Below, piece by piece: positions 1 to 9,175 of a DNA stretch of 25,848 nt (its first letter is position 1; the number at the start of each line of letters is the position of its first letter). Position numbers and translations under genes: made by a program. Origin of the DNA: Candidatus Melainabacteria bacterium (GTDB taxonomy: Bacteria > Cyanobacteriota > Vampirovibrionia > Obscuribacterales > Obscuribacteraceae); NCBI GenBank assembly GCA_003175915.1, contig PSRH01000190.1, positions 1 to 25,848 of the forward strand, read 5' to 3'. The notes beneath the pieces were generated by a model, which saw only the letters and a program-made list of their open reading frames with translations, searched no databases and was not told the DNA's origin.

Positions 1-2594
1 ACGGCGCGCTGGGCTCGGAAACATCGGGCGGCAACATCAAGCGAGGCCTGACAAAGGTCGTGCCACTGGCCGCTCTCGATAGTCCGAATGGTACCGCCAG
101 CGATGCCGGAAAGGGCACCGCCAGGTTGGCAATTATCACGGCAGACAGATTTGGCCTGAACAGCGCGGTTGTGAAGCTTTGCCAGGAAGCCGGACTGACT
201 CCAGTTGTGTTAGAGCACGATCCTCAGTCGGCTGAAGCTCAGACAGTCAATGATAAGCAGCAGCACTACCGTTTCGATATGACCAATTCAACCGCGCTCT
301 TAAAAGTGTTGGAGCGATTGGAAGCCGTGTTTGGCAAGGCGAGAAGTCTTATTCATCTGCAGTCGGTTGGTTGCGGATCTGACGGTCAGTGGATGACTGT
401 CAGAGATAGCGCACTTGTCTTCTTTCTTTTGATCAAGCACCTGGGAGCGGGTCTGACCAAGAGAGCAGGCGAATTTGCCTCCGGCATTGTGGCTGCCACA
501 AGTATGGGAGGAAAGTTTGGCCTGGAAGGCAACGCCCCAGGTGAACTATTGTCGGCCGGACAAGCAAGCATCGCCGGTATCGTCAAGTCGGCGGAAAAGG
601 AACTGAAGATCAACTGCAAAGTTGTCGATTTTGAAGAAGACGCGATCAAACCCAAGTCGAAGGGTCAGCTGGAAGTCGCCAGGCGATTGTTTGCGGAGCT
701 TTGCGCGGCCGAACCGATCGTGGAAGTCGGCTACTGGAAGAACGACCGATTTGGTTTAGCAGTTGAAAACAAAGAGCTGGACCATACGCTATTGAATGGC
801 TCCAACTTAAATGGAGATGCGGTAATTTTGCTCACCGGCGGTGCCCGCGGGATCACTGCAGAGATTGCCTTAGAGTTGGCGGAGCGTTATAAGCCGCGCC
901 TGATCATTGTCGGCCGTTCCAATCGGGCTGAAGGACCGGAAGAGGCTCGCTTTGCTGGGTTACAAACTCCTCGTGAAGTGAAAGGTGCGATCATCGAACA
1001 GCTCAAGGAGGAAGGCAAACAGGTGACTATACCGGTTGTGGAAGCCAGGTATCAGTCGCTCATTGGTCAGCGTGAGATTAGAAGCAATCTTGAAAAGCTC
1101 GAAGCAGCGGGGGCGCGTGTTGAGTACCACGCTCTCGATGTGCGAGATCGACAAGCAGTGTCCGGTCTGACCAAACGGCTTTATGAAGCCTATGGCAACA
1201 TCAATGCCGTCATCCACGGTGCAGGTGTGATCGAAGATGCTTACATCAAAGACAAATCACCGGAATCTTTCTTGCGCGTATTTGAAACGAAGGTTCTTGG
1301 TGCCTTTAATTTGGTCGAGTCTCTGAGATTGGAAACGCTGGATTACCTACTCTTGTTTTCATCGGTGGTCGGTCGTACCGGCAATGCCGGACAAGCGGAT
1401 TACGTTGCCGCTAATGAAGTGGTCAATAAACTGGCACTGAGCCTGAAGTCGAAAGTGCGCGGCCGCGCCGCTTCGATCATGTGGGGACCATGGAAAGGCG
1501 GCATGGCGCAACCTGAGTTGGAGAGCATCTTTGCTAGCTATGGCTGGGCGATGATCGACAAGAACGCTGGTCGTCGCGCTCTCACCGATGAGATCCTCCT
1601 GGGCAAACGCGAGGAAGTGGAAGTGCTTCTCGTCGCCGAGCTAGATAAAGGAACCGCCCTGGAAGCGAAGGGAGCCAGGCTGAAAGAGGCAAAGCTTCGC
1701 CGCACGAACAACGGCGACTACGAGTTTTCCTTTGAATTGAATACTCAGGTCGATCTATTTTTGGCTGACCACACTTTCGATGGCGTACCGGTTATGCCCA
1801 TGGCCTTCGCCCTTGAATTTATGTCCGAGGCCGTTACCTCGGTATATCCGAATTGCGAAATTCAAGTGGTTGAGAACATGGACATTCCTTCCGGGATCGT
1901 CTTCGAGAAGGACAGCAAGGTGATCTTCGTCACCGTGCATGAAGAGGAGTGCGAAGGCACTCGCGTGCGTGTCAGTGCTTCCTTGAGTTCCGGTCTCACT
2001 CAACGAAGAAATAATTTCAAAGCTAATTTCATTCTGGATACTCCGGAAGCAGCCAAGGTTGTACCTAACAAGGTGGCTGAACTGGCATCTGGGCAAGCTC
2101 GGAATGACGTTGGTGAAGCAGTTTCCGTGCCACCTCTATCGGAAGTTTATGGACAGTGGTTGTTCCACGGGCCGATTTTCCAGGGCATAAAGGAAATCCA
2201 GGCGGTCGGCTCTCATGGAGTGCTGGGGTCAATTGTCGGATCGCGTCCGCGCTCATGCTTCAGAAATGCCGGGGAAACTTCCTGGTGTCTGGATCCGATC
2301 ATGCTCGACAGCGCCATGCAGCTTGGCGGTGTCTGGGCCAGGCGTTATCTGGATATTACCGTTCTTCCTACAGGTTTCCGTCGTTTGCATAATTTGGCAA
2401 AACCAGCGGATGGACCTCTTAGCGTGCGAATTTTCATGGCCCCGGAAAGCACCGCTGCCGAGCTGACTTGCGACGTAGCAGTTTACGATCGTAATGGACA
2501 GATCGTCTGGTTGATCGAGGGACTGGGCGGCGTTGGAAGCAAGTCGTTGAACAGGCTGAGCGGCGGCGGTATTGGAATTGGTGCAGGGAGATGA
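1..2594 (+). CDS. PUFA/glycolipid-type megasynthase, KR-DH C-terminal part (5' partial)
   Basis: This is the C-terminal part of a type I fatty-acid/polyketide synthase of the secondary-lipid (PfaA/HglE-like) kind. The frame is open to the left edge (first whole codon at 3), so the GTG at 60 is probably internal and the N-terminal KS, AT and ACP domains would lie upstream. Numbering from that GTG, residues about 20-240 look like the structural half of a ketoreductase. The catalytic KR follows, with the NADPH motif GGARGI (260-265), Ser435, Tyr448 and Asn452. A hot-dog dehydratase follows with the HxxxGxxxxP motif (His571, DHTFDGVPVMP) and Asp750 in LDSAMQ. Together these domains reduce a beta-ketoacyl-ACP and dehydrate it to an enoyl-ACP. 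The stop overlaps the next start (ATGA at 2591-2594), which indicates translational coupling. No ACP motif (DSL/DSI) is visible in the part present. Confidence 0.9.
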   Translation, partial: GALGSETSGGNIKRGLTKVVPLAALDSPNGTASDAGKGTARLAIITADRFGLNSAVVKLCQEAGLTPVVLEHDPQSAEAQTVNDKQQHYRFDMTNSTALLKVLERLEAVFGKARSLIHLQSVGCGSDGQWMTVRDSALVFFLLIKHLGAGLTKRAGEFASGIVAATSMGGKFGLEGNAPGELLSAGQASIAGIVKSAEKELKINCKVVDFEEDAIKPKSKGQLEVARRLFAELCAAEPIVEVGYWKNDRFGLAVENKELDHTLLNGSNLNGDAVILLTGGARGITAEIALELAERYKPRLIIVGRSNRAEGPEEARFAGLQTPREVKGAIIEQLKEEGKQVTIPVVEARYQSLIGQREIRSNLEKLEAAGARVEYHALDVRDRQAVSGLTKRLYEAYGNINAVIHGAGVIEDAYIKDKSPESFLRVFETKVLGAFNLVESLRLETLDYLLLFSSVVGRTGNAGQADYVAANEVVNKLALSLKSKVRGRAASIMWGPWKGGMAQPELESIFASYGWAMIDKNAGRRALTDEILLGKREEVEVLLVAELDKGTALEAKGARLKEAKLRRTNNGDYEFSFELNTQVDLFLADHTFDGVPVMPMAFALEFMSEAVTSVYPNCEIQVVENMDIPSGIVFEKDSKVIFVTVHEEECEGTRVRVSASLSSGLTQRRNNFKANFILDTPEAAKVVPNKVAELASGQARNDVGEAVSVPPLSEVYGQWLFHGPIFQGIKEIQAVGSHGVLGSIVGSRPRSCFRNAGETSWCLDPIMLDSAMQLGGVWARRYLDITVLPTGFRRLHNLAKPADGPLSVRIFMAPESTAAELTCDVAVYDRNGQIVWLIEGLGGVGSKSLNRLSGGGIGIGAGR

Positions 2595-5500
2595 CATCTG
2601 CTCTAAACGGCGGAGCGAAAACACAGATTGAAAATGAGGACAGGCGGATTGCCATAGTAGGCATGTCCTGCTTGTTCCCGCAATCTCATGATCTTGTCTC
2701 ATTCTGGCAGAATATCGTCCAGGGAAAGGACTGTATAAGAGAGGTTGGTCCGGATGAATGGAGTCAAGAAACCTTCTTTCAGCCTTATGCAGAATGGCGT
2801 CAGAAAGAACTGTTCGAGAAAATCTACTGTCGTAGAGGCGGCTTTGTAACCGAAACGGCCGAATTCAATGCCATGAATTATGGTGTGATGCCGAATGCGG
2901 TGGCGGCTACTGACCCAGATCAAATGTTGGCGCTCAGGCTGGCTTGCCAGGCCGTAGCCGATGCAGGCTATGACAAGCGCAGTTTCAACGCCGAAAAGGC
3001 AGAAGTGATCATGGGACGCACTTCCGCCCCAGGACACGGTTCCATGAATGCCGTTCACTATGGGATGACGGTCGAACAAATCGTGGCAATCGTCAAAGAA
3101 GTTCGTCCGGACTGGGATAAAAAGGCGCTCTCCGCATTTGCTGAAGAGTTGAGAAGGTCGCTTAAGGTATGCGGGCCCGAAGCAATTCCAGGGGTTATGC
3201 CTAACATTTTGGCCGGGCGCATCGCCGGTAAACTGGGTTTTCACGGCAAGAGTCTGGTTCTGGACGCCGCCTGCGCTTCATCCTTAGTGGCTGTGGAAAT
3301 GGCCGTGAACAATTTGCGGGCGGGGCTTGCCGATCTGGTTCTGGCCGGAGGCAGCTTCATCAATTCATTTGCCGTGTTTTACCAGCTGTTCAGCCGATTG
3401 GGCGCCCTTTCCCACAGTGAAGAAATCAGACCTTTCGATCAAAATGCTGACGGCACGCTCCTGGGTGAAGGGGTAGGCATGGTAGTCCTCAAGCGCATGA
3501 GCGATGCGCTCAGGGATGGCGACCGGGTCTATGCTTCTATCCTGGGTGTTGGTAGCTCCAGCGATGGAAAAGGAACGAGCATGCTGGCTCCGGCCGTGGA
3601 AGGCGAAGCGCTGGCACTGCAGAGAGCCTACGATGATGCGAGCATTTCACCGCGAACGGTTGAACTTATTGAAGCACATGGAACGGGAACGGCTGTCGGT
3701 GACGTTGCCGAAATGCAGGCACTGAAGAAAGTATTCGGGCCGACTGCCAAGTCAGATCAAGACAACAATTGGTGTGCTCTGGGCAGCATAAAGTCGATGA
3801 TTGGCCACACTCAGGCCGCCAGCGGCATTGCCGGTCTAATTAAAACAGCGCTAGCACTGTATCAGAAAGTCTTACCGCCGACTCTGAATGTGATCCAACC
3901 AAACACTCAAATTGATTGGAATAAATCACCTTGCTATATAAATAGTAAGGCTAGGCCTTGGGTGCATGCCCGGCCGCACCCGTTACTGAAGGCGACCAAT
4001 CCGCAAGTGTTGGACAACCTGCCGCCCCGCCGCGCCGGTGTCAGTGCCTTCGGGTTTGGTGGCGTCAATGCCCACGTTGTTTTGGAAGAATTTGATGAGC
4101 TGGCTGAAGCTGAACATGCTTCCTTTCATCAGGATTGGGATTCAGAAGTATTTTGCTTTGCCGGTAAGGATCGATCGACACTAATCGGTGAGCTGAGTAA
4201 GTTTAGGGCGCAATTGAACGCCGGTGTCGATTACAAGTTAAAAGATCTGGCATATACGGTCAACTGTGCGGGCAAGGCGAGTGACGCTCAGAGCGCAGCT
4301 GAACGCCGATCGACAGAACCGAGAGTTTCGTTCGTCAGCTCATCTGTGGATGAATTGAAGGAAAAGATGGAGTTCGCCCTGGCGGCGCTGTCTTCTGACC
4401 GTCCATTGAGTGAGATAGTCTCCAATGCGGAGCAGAGGAATGTATATTTCTCGGTTGATTCTGACGTTGCTGCAGGGAAAATGGCATTCGTATTGCCAGG
4501 GCTCGGTGCCGCATATCCTGGCATGCTGACGGAATTATGTCTGCACTTTCCAGAAGTGCGCCAGATCTTCGACTTTGTCGATGATCTGGCGGCAAAATCT
4601 GGCAGCGGTGCTCCTCCTAGCCGCAAGATTTTTCCTTATCCTGATTTCGGCTTGAATGGGTTTGGCCAATCTTCAGCGACGCTTGCCAGCATGGATGCAG
4701 CCGTCGTGACTGTAATCATGGCCGAATGGGCGATTTTCACATTGCTTCTGCATCTCCAGGTAATGCCTGATATCCTGGTCGGCTGCAGCACGGGCGAATT
4801 TGCAGCGCTCACCATGAGTGGTGCAGCCGACATTCTGGCTGCTTCGCCTCTCTTCTATCACTTGAGCACGAGCGCCGCTCGCTCAATTCCACAAGAGCGG
4901 TTGGCAGAGCTGAGGTCGTTACGGGTAGCGGCATCTTACGAAAAGGTGGAGCCGCACCTGAAAAGCCGCTCCGATTGCGTGTACTTAGGAGCTGATCTAT
5001 CAGAACATCAGCTTCTTTTGTCTGGTTATAAGGCCAGTATTGAGGAACTCTTGAAGGACTTCGCTTGCGATGGAATCGATGCTGTCCTCCTTCCTTCAGC
5101 AATTCCTTACCATACGCCCCTGGTCGAAGGAGTTGTTGACGAGAATCGAGAAGAGATTTCAGATCTGGAAATGGCCGCCCCACAAATACCATCGTGGTCG
5201 TGCTCAACTGCGTCTTTCTATCCCTCCGATCCCGATGCTCTAAAAAAGATTACAACCCAACTCTTCACCGTGCCGATCCAGTTTCGCCGCAGCATCGAAT
5301 TGCTTTATCAGGAGGGTGTAAGGAAATTTGTCGAAGTTGGACCGAAGGATGCCCTCACTTCGGTAGTATCCGAAATCCTTGTCGATAAGCCGCATCTTGC
5401 TGTAGCATCTAATCGCGCTTCATTCTCAGCAATTTCGCAACTCAATCAAATGCTGGCCGCCTTGTTTGCACAAGGCGTCTCAATGAATCTTGACTATCTT

Positions 5501-7618
5501 TATCGGAGGCGCGAACCCAAGGTGATCGACTTCACCGGAGAGCAAAAGCCTGCGCCAAATGCGAAGCGCACGTTGCTTAACCTGAGATACCCGGAAGTGC
5601 GATTGCTCAAGGGCTGGCAAGAAAGAACCGGGCTAAATAGCTCCTACCCAACAGGTATGGGACGAAGCTCCGGGCCAGAAGCCGATTATAGAGGGGAAGA
5701 AGAGGGCTATGAAGAGCCGGGCCAGCCGAACGGACAAGAAAACGTAGTTACTTCCTACCTCGGTGCAATGGCGTCGTTTCATAGTCACTTAATGAGTGTC
5801 CAGGAAGAGGTGATGGCTACATATCTAAACGGCCCATCCTCTTTCGGGAGCGAGACAAGCGACCATGGCGTTACTGCCGTAGAACGATTTCCCTTAATGC
5901 GAGACGCCGCCTTTCAAGTAACGGATGACACCATCTCGATTGAAATGCTCTTGGATCTGACAAACCATCAGTACCTTATCGACCATGCAATTGGCGGTGT
6001 TGTTCGGACGATCTATCAATCCGGCGAGAGAGTCTACTTGTTGCCTCTTACGGTTGCGATCGAACTAATGACGGAAGCGGCGTCCCATTTTCATCCTGGA
6101 TTACAAATATGCAGCATAAGCGATATTAGAGCCTACAAGCGCATCCGCGTTGGTGCAGAAGGCGTGAAAATAGAAATTGTAGCCAGGCTAATAAGTGACG
6201 GCTCCGTTAGCGTCGAGATTTGCCGCAAGCGCGACCTCATAAAAATTGAGAATGAAGAGTTGAGTCAAGAACGAGACTTGCTGATGGCGTGCCGAGTCAC
6301 CTTTGCACCCAATCTTAACCATTCGAATCAGACTGTGGATGCGGTTCATGGTCGAGCGCCGCGATTAGCGCCGTCTGCCTTGTACGGAGCACAAGCGATG
6401 TTCCACGGTCCCCGCATGCAGTCGGTGATCAATCTTACCTCGGTGGCAGACCGCGAGATCAGCGGGCGAGTAAGCGCGAGAATGCCCACGGATTGGTTCG
6501 GAGATCTGCCAGAAGAATATGCCAAAAATCTTTTGCTCAACCCGCTTTTGTTGGACAACGCTACCCAACTCGTTTTGTTTCATCTCTTTGAACATGGCGA
6601 AGAAGCCGATGCCTTGCTACCATTCATGGTCGAGTCAATAAATCTATACGCAGATCTGAGTACTCTGTCTGAAACGCTGACCGTGAAGGCGGTTCTCGAT
6701 TCAATAACGCAGCGAAATACTAAGGCGGATGTGCTGTTATTTGATAATGAAAAACTGGTTGCAGAGTTTCGCTCGATAAGTAGCCGACGCATTATCCTCG
6801 ATGAACGGTGGCGCCGCTTTGTTGCTCGGCCCGAAAGCACTTTTTTGGGGACCGCACCGGAATTTGATTTCAAAGCAATTCTTAATGGGCAAGCTATTGC
6901 CCTCCAGTCCGTCGAAGAGAGTATCTTGCCGGAAGACGAGGGTGCGCTTTCCTGGTGTGCCGACTATCTGCTCAGCCCCTGGGAGACTCAAATGTTCGAT
7001 GCCCTCTCCCCGGCGAATCGCCGGCGAGAGTGGTTGCTCGGTCGAATCGCGGCCAAATCGGCTGTTCGCCAGCTTGTCTTAGAGACGCTGGGAAATAAGC
7101 TTTGCTCGGCCGATATAGAAATCTATTCAGATGGACATGGCAAGCCGTTCGTCGCTGATTTCAGTTGTGGGGATCAGAAACTGGTGATGCACGTGTCTAT
7201 TACTCACAAAAATGGAAGAGCAGTTGCTGTTGCTCTTGAGTCCAGGAATGCCAGAGGTGTTGGCATAGATCTCGAAGCCGTCTGCCCCAAGGAAGCCGGG
7301 TTTGAAGACCTGGTTTTGACTCGATCGGAAAAAACAAGATTTGCCAGCAAGTTGGCGGACCGGCGTGATCTCGTTCTTGCGAAAATATGGTCAGCGAAAG
7401 AGGCAGTCAGTAAGGCAATCGGTAACGGTCTTTCTGGAAATCCGAAGTCGCTTGAGATCATTCAAGCGAATCAAGATCTTGACGAATTCGCAGTGGCGTC
7501 CGTCGCAGAGCTTGCCTTGGCCGGTGACCACGGTCGAAGAGAAAGGAGATCGGAAACAGTAACCGCCAGATCTCTAACCTTGGATGAATCAGTCTTAACT
7601 CTGGCGATTCTCCGTTGA
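2591..7618 (+). CDS. Megasynthase KS-AT-DH with fused 4'-phosphopantetheinyl transferase
   Basis: This 1675-residue synthase subunit carries several domains in order. The ketosynthase (about 15-510) has the complete triad Cys228 (DAACASS), His363 (EAHGTGT) and His406 (GHTQAASG). The acyltransferase (about 630-950) has Ser733 in GCSTG, His841 in YHTPLV and the closing VEVGPKDALT. An acidic Gly/Glu-rich linker and a helical segment (about 1020-1080) follow, then a double-hot-dog dehydratase with His1132 (DHAIGG) and Asp1322 (LLLDNATQ). The C-terminus is a phosphopantetheinyl transferase of the Sfp/HetI type with Asp1560 (GVGIDLE) and W1600-SAKEA (Lys1603, Glu1604). It should condense malonyl units, dehydrate, and activate carrier proteins. 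No ACP is visible here, so the carriers are probably in the upstream partner. KS sequence style and layout resemble PUFA and heterocyst-glycolipid synthases more than antibiotic PKSs. The product is unknown. Confidence 0.92.
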   Translation: MTSALNGGAKTQIENEDRRIAIVGMSCLFPQSHDLVSFWQNIVQGKDCIREVGPDEWSQETFFQPYAEWRQKELFEKIYCRRGGFVTETAEFNAMNYGVMPNAVAATDPDQMLALRLACQAVADAGYDKRSFNAEKAEVIMGRTSAPGHGSMNAVHYGMTVEQIVAIVKEVRPDWDKKALSAFAEELRRSLKVCGPEAIPGVMPNILAGRIAGKLGFHGKSLVLDAACASSLVAVEMAVNNLRAGLADLVLAGGSFINSFAVFYQLFSRLGALSHSEEIRPFDQNADGTLLGEGVGMVVLKRMSDALRDGDRVYASILGVGSSSDGKGTSMLAPAVEGEALALQRAYDDASISPRTVELIEAHGTGTAVGDVAEMQALKKVFGPTAKSDQDNNWCALGSIKSMIGHTQAASGIAGLIKTALALYQKVLPPTLNVIQPNTQIDWNKSPCYINSKARPWVHARPHPLLKATNPQVLDNLPPRRAGVSAFGFGGVNAHVVLEEFDELAEAEHASFHQDWDSEVFCFAGKDRSTLIGELSKFRAQLNAGVDYKLKDLAYTVNCAGKASDAQSAAERRSTEPRVSFVSSSVDELKEKMEFALAALSSDRPLSEIVSNAEQRNVYFSVDSDVAAGKMAFVLPGLGAAYPGMLTELCLHFPEVRQIFDFVDDLAAKSGSGAPPSRKIFPYPDFGLNGFGQSSATLASMDAAVVTVIMAEWAIFTLLLHLQVMPDILVGCSTGEFAALTMSGAADILAASPLFYHLSTSAARSIPQERLAELRSLRVAASYEKVEPHLKSRSDCVYLGADLSEHQLLLSGYKASIEELLKDFACDGIDAVLLPSAIPYHTPLVEGVVDENREEISDLEMAAPQIPSWSCSTASFYPSDPDALKKITTQLFTVPIQFRRSIELLYQEGVRKFVEVGPKDALTSVVSEILVDKPHLAVASNRASFSAISQLNQMLAALFAQGVSMNLDYLYRRREPKVIDFTGEQKPAPNAKRTLLNLRYPEVRLLKGWQERTGLNSSYPTGMGRSSGPEADYRGEEEGYEEPGQPNGQENVVTSYLGAMASFHSHLMSVQEEVMATYLNGPSSFGSETSDHGVTAVERFPLMRDAAFQVTDDTISIEMLLDLTNHQYLIDHAIGGVVRTIYQSGERVYLLPLTVAIELMTEAASHFHPGLQICSISDIRAYKRIRVGAEGVKIEIVARLISDGSVSVEICRKRDLIKIENEELSQERDLLMACRVTFAPNLNHSNQTVDAVHGRAPRLAPSALYGAQAMFHGPRMQSVINLTSVADREISGRVSARMPTDWFGDLPEEYAKNLLLNPLLLDNATQLVLFHLFEHGEEADALLPFMVESINLYADLSTLSETLTVKAVLDSITQRNTKADVLLFDNEKLVAEFRSISSRRIILDERWRRFVARPESTFLGTAPEFDFKAILNGQAIALQSVEESILPEDEGALSWCADYLLSPWETQMFDALSPANRRREWLLGRIAAKSAVRQLVLETLGNKLCSADIEIYSDGHGKPFVADFSCGDQKLVMHVSITHKNGRAVAVALESRNARGVGIDLEAVCPKEAGFEDLVLTRSEKTRFASKLADRRDLVLAKIWSAKEAVSKAIGNGLSGNPKSLEIIQANQDLDEFAVASVAELALAGDHGRRERRSETVTARSLTLDESVLTLAILR

Positions 7619-7637
7619 AAGATTGCATCTAAGGCGC

Positions 7638-8015
7638 ATGAAAGACAAATGGTCGAAAAGAAAACTATCCTACGTTATCCTGGCTATTCTTTTCATTTCG
7701 GCTGGAGTGCTGCATTTCATCAAATCAGCCGTGTTCGTAAAAATCGTGCCGGCCTGGCTCGGCCACCCGCTGGAACTCGTTTACTTAAGCGGCTTGTTTG
7801 AGATTCTCGGTGGTTTTGGACTTTTGCTTACCAGGACGCGCAAGCTGGCCGGAATCGCTTTGATTGCTCTTTTGATAGCTGTCTTTCCAGCCAATATTAA
7901 TATGGCGTTGAACAACCAGCAGTTCGCCAATATACCTGTCGCTTTGCTTTGGCTGAGATTGCCCTTGCAGTTTGTCCTGATCGCCTGGGTGTGGTGGACA
8001 ACATTGAAATCATGA
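7638..8015 (+). CDS. DoxX-like small integral membrane protein
   Basis: This is a protein of about 125 residues with four hydrophobic segments (SYVILAILFISAGVLHF; a Gly/Leu-rich segment containing GLFEILGGFGLLL; LAGIALIALLIAVFP; and LPLQFVLIAWVWW). The pattern matches DoxX/DUF-type four-helix membrane proteins: a GVLHF motif in helix 1, and GLFEILGG opening helix 2. The frame is open from a TTG at 7623, but the ATG at 7638 has AAGG a few bases upstream and is preferred. It starts only about 20 bases after the megasynthase stop, so it is probably in the same transcript. DoxX family members have been linked to redox and thiol stress, but nothing in the sequence fixes the function here. Confidence 0.75.
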   Translation: MKDKWSKRKLSYVILAILFISAGVLHFIKSAVFVKIVPAWLGHPLELVYLSGLFEILGGFGLLLTRTRKLAGIALIALLIAVFPANINMALNNQQFANIPVALLWLRLPLQFVLIAWVWWTTLKS

Positions 8016-8027
8016 ACTAGCCACGCA

Positions 8028-8672
8028 CTACTGCTTAGATCTCAGATCCTCGGCCGCTTTCTCCAGCTTCGCGACCGGATCGTCAGGGTCAAGGGCAAGC
8101 GCTTTCTTGATACATGATTGGGCTGCGTCGAAGTCTTTCTCTTTGCGTTTGCACTCAGCCAGATGCAACCAGGCATTGACATAGCTCGGGTTTATCTCAA
8201 GCGCTTTGTTCAGGTACTCTTCAGCTTGTGAGTACTTCTCTTCGTCGACATAAAGCGAGCCAAGATTGCTGTACGCCCATTCAAACCTGGGATACTTCTT
8301 TATGCATTCAAGCCAAACTTTTTCTGCCTCGTCCTTGTTAAATATGCGCGAGTTGAAGCCCTTTATATTCAGATGAACCGCATCCTCAGGCGCAGGATCG
8401 CGGGGCAACTTGGTTTCCAGGTAGCGTTTGGCTTTTACCGCAATGTCCTGACCTTGACCTAGCTGAATCGCTCTTTTCATCGACTCTCTGGACTGCTCGG
8501 TCCAGCCGGCGCCCTTGTACTGGACGCCAAGATCATAATACTCGCTTGCCGTCTTACCATCCGGTACCTTTTCCGGAGGAACGGAAGAGCGGTAAAAGTA
8601 CGAGCAACCACTTAGAAAGCTGACAACTAAAGCAGTGGTGAACCCCAGTGCCGCTTTGCTCACTTCCCTCAT
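8028..8672 (-). CDS. TPR-repeat lipoprotein
   Basis: This 214-residue exported lipoprotein has an N-terminal signal with the lipobox LSGC, which makes Cys23 the lipidated residue after cleavage by signal peptidase II. It lacks Asp at +2 (the residue is Ser), so by the usual rule an outer-membrane location is likely. The mature part holds at least two clear tetratricopeptide repeats (about 130-162 and 163-196; each ends in ALEINP or ALALDP) and a degenerate one near 43-71. TPRs bind proteins, so it is probably an envelope scaffold or assembly factor; the partner is unknown. The start has AGAGGA six bases upstream on the minus strand. It converges on the DoxX-like gene with only 12 bases between the stops. 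Confidence 0.85.
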   Translation of the reverse strand: MREVSKAALGFTTALVVSFLSGCSYFYRSSVPPEKVPDGKTASEYYDLGVQYKGAGWTEQSRESMKRAIQLGQGQDIAVKAKRYLETKLPRDPAPEDAVHLNIKGFNSRIFNKDEAEKVWLECIKKYPRFEWAYSNLGSLYVDEEKYSQAEEYLNKALEINPSYVNAWLHLAECKRKEKDFDAAQSCIKKALALDPDDPVAKLEKAAEDLRSKQ

Positions 8673-8735
8673 ACCAGGTCCTCTTCAGCTAATCATTTTG
8701 ATCGACAACTTCCGAATATTAACGTAGCTGAGCGA

Positions 8736-8757
8736 TCCGTGCACGGACGATTTTTTT
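8736..8757. promoter_or_regulatory. Perfect 12-bp palindrome followed by T7
   Basis: TCCGTGCACGGA (8736-8747) is its own reverse complement. It is followed after three bases by seven T residues. It sits between the divergent TPR lipoprotein and zinc-ribbon genes. As RNA it could form only a 4-bp stem with a tetraloop, which is weak for a terminator, and no plus-strand gene ends just upstream. An operator for a dimeric regulator is equally possible. Confidence 0.25.
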
Positions 8758-8836
8758 CTGTTCGCACTTAACAGACGCCTTGGCGAGGCTGGATATATGA
8801 TGAATAGGCAAATAGTTAGATCGGGATGTATAAATA

Positions 8837-9175
8837 ATGAATTGCCAGCATTGTGCGAAGATCTTGCAAGCGGATTGGCATTTCTGTCCCAAATGCGGCA
8901 GGGCAGTATTTTCCCAAAAGAATACGGTCTTGCCCTTTCTATCCGGCGATCGAGAAGAGATGTTCGATGAAATCGCTCGCCAGGCCGTGGCTCGCTCAAA
9001 ATTCAAGTCCGGATCATACGGCAGCAACGTTCGTTCAGTAGTACTTGAGGTGATCGTCAGGCAGGCCTTAGCTGGGGCGCCCTGGCGTGAGATTTGTGCA
9101 GGACCGATGAGGGTGAATAACATTACGGCCGAAGAGGTGCAAGCCGAAGTGGATCGCCGCAGCGGAGCCTCATGA
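8837..9175 (+). CDS. Small zinc-ribbon protein, function unknown
   Basis: This is a 112-residue soluble protein. It opens with a zinc-ribbon: two CxxC knuckles, Cys3/Cys6 and Cys17/Cys20 (NCQHC and FCPKC). The rest is a predicted helical region (about 35-108) with no motif I recognise. The ribbon is of the double-zinc-ribbon/zf-ribbon_3 style often found at the N-terminus of bacterial regulatory or membrane-associated proteins. No membrane segment follows. The ribosome-binding site is weak. Its TGA overlaps the lipA stop on the other strand, because both stops lie in the palindrome TCATGA (9170-9175). DNA, RNA or protein binding are all possible. Confidence 0.7.
   Translation: MNCQHCAKILQADWHFCPKCGRAVFSQKNTVLPFLSGDREEMFDEIARQAVARSKFKSGSYGSNVRSVVLEVIVRQALAGAPWREICAGPMRVNNITAEEVQAEVDRRSGAS

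Noticed and set aside
2699..3244. Long minus-strand open frame (181 codons) inside the KS domain
   Set aside because: It lies wholly opposite an intact ketosynthase with all catalytic residues; its translation is rich in His/Arg/Cys with no motif and no ribosome-binding site.
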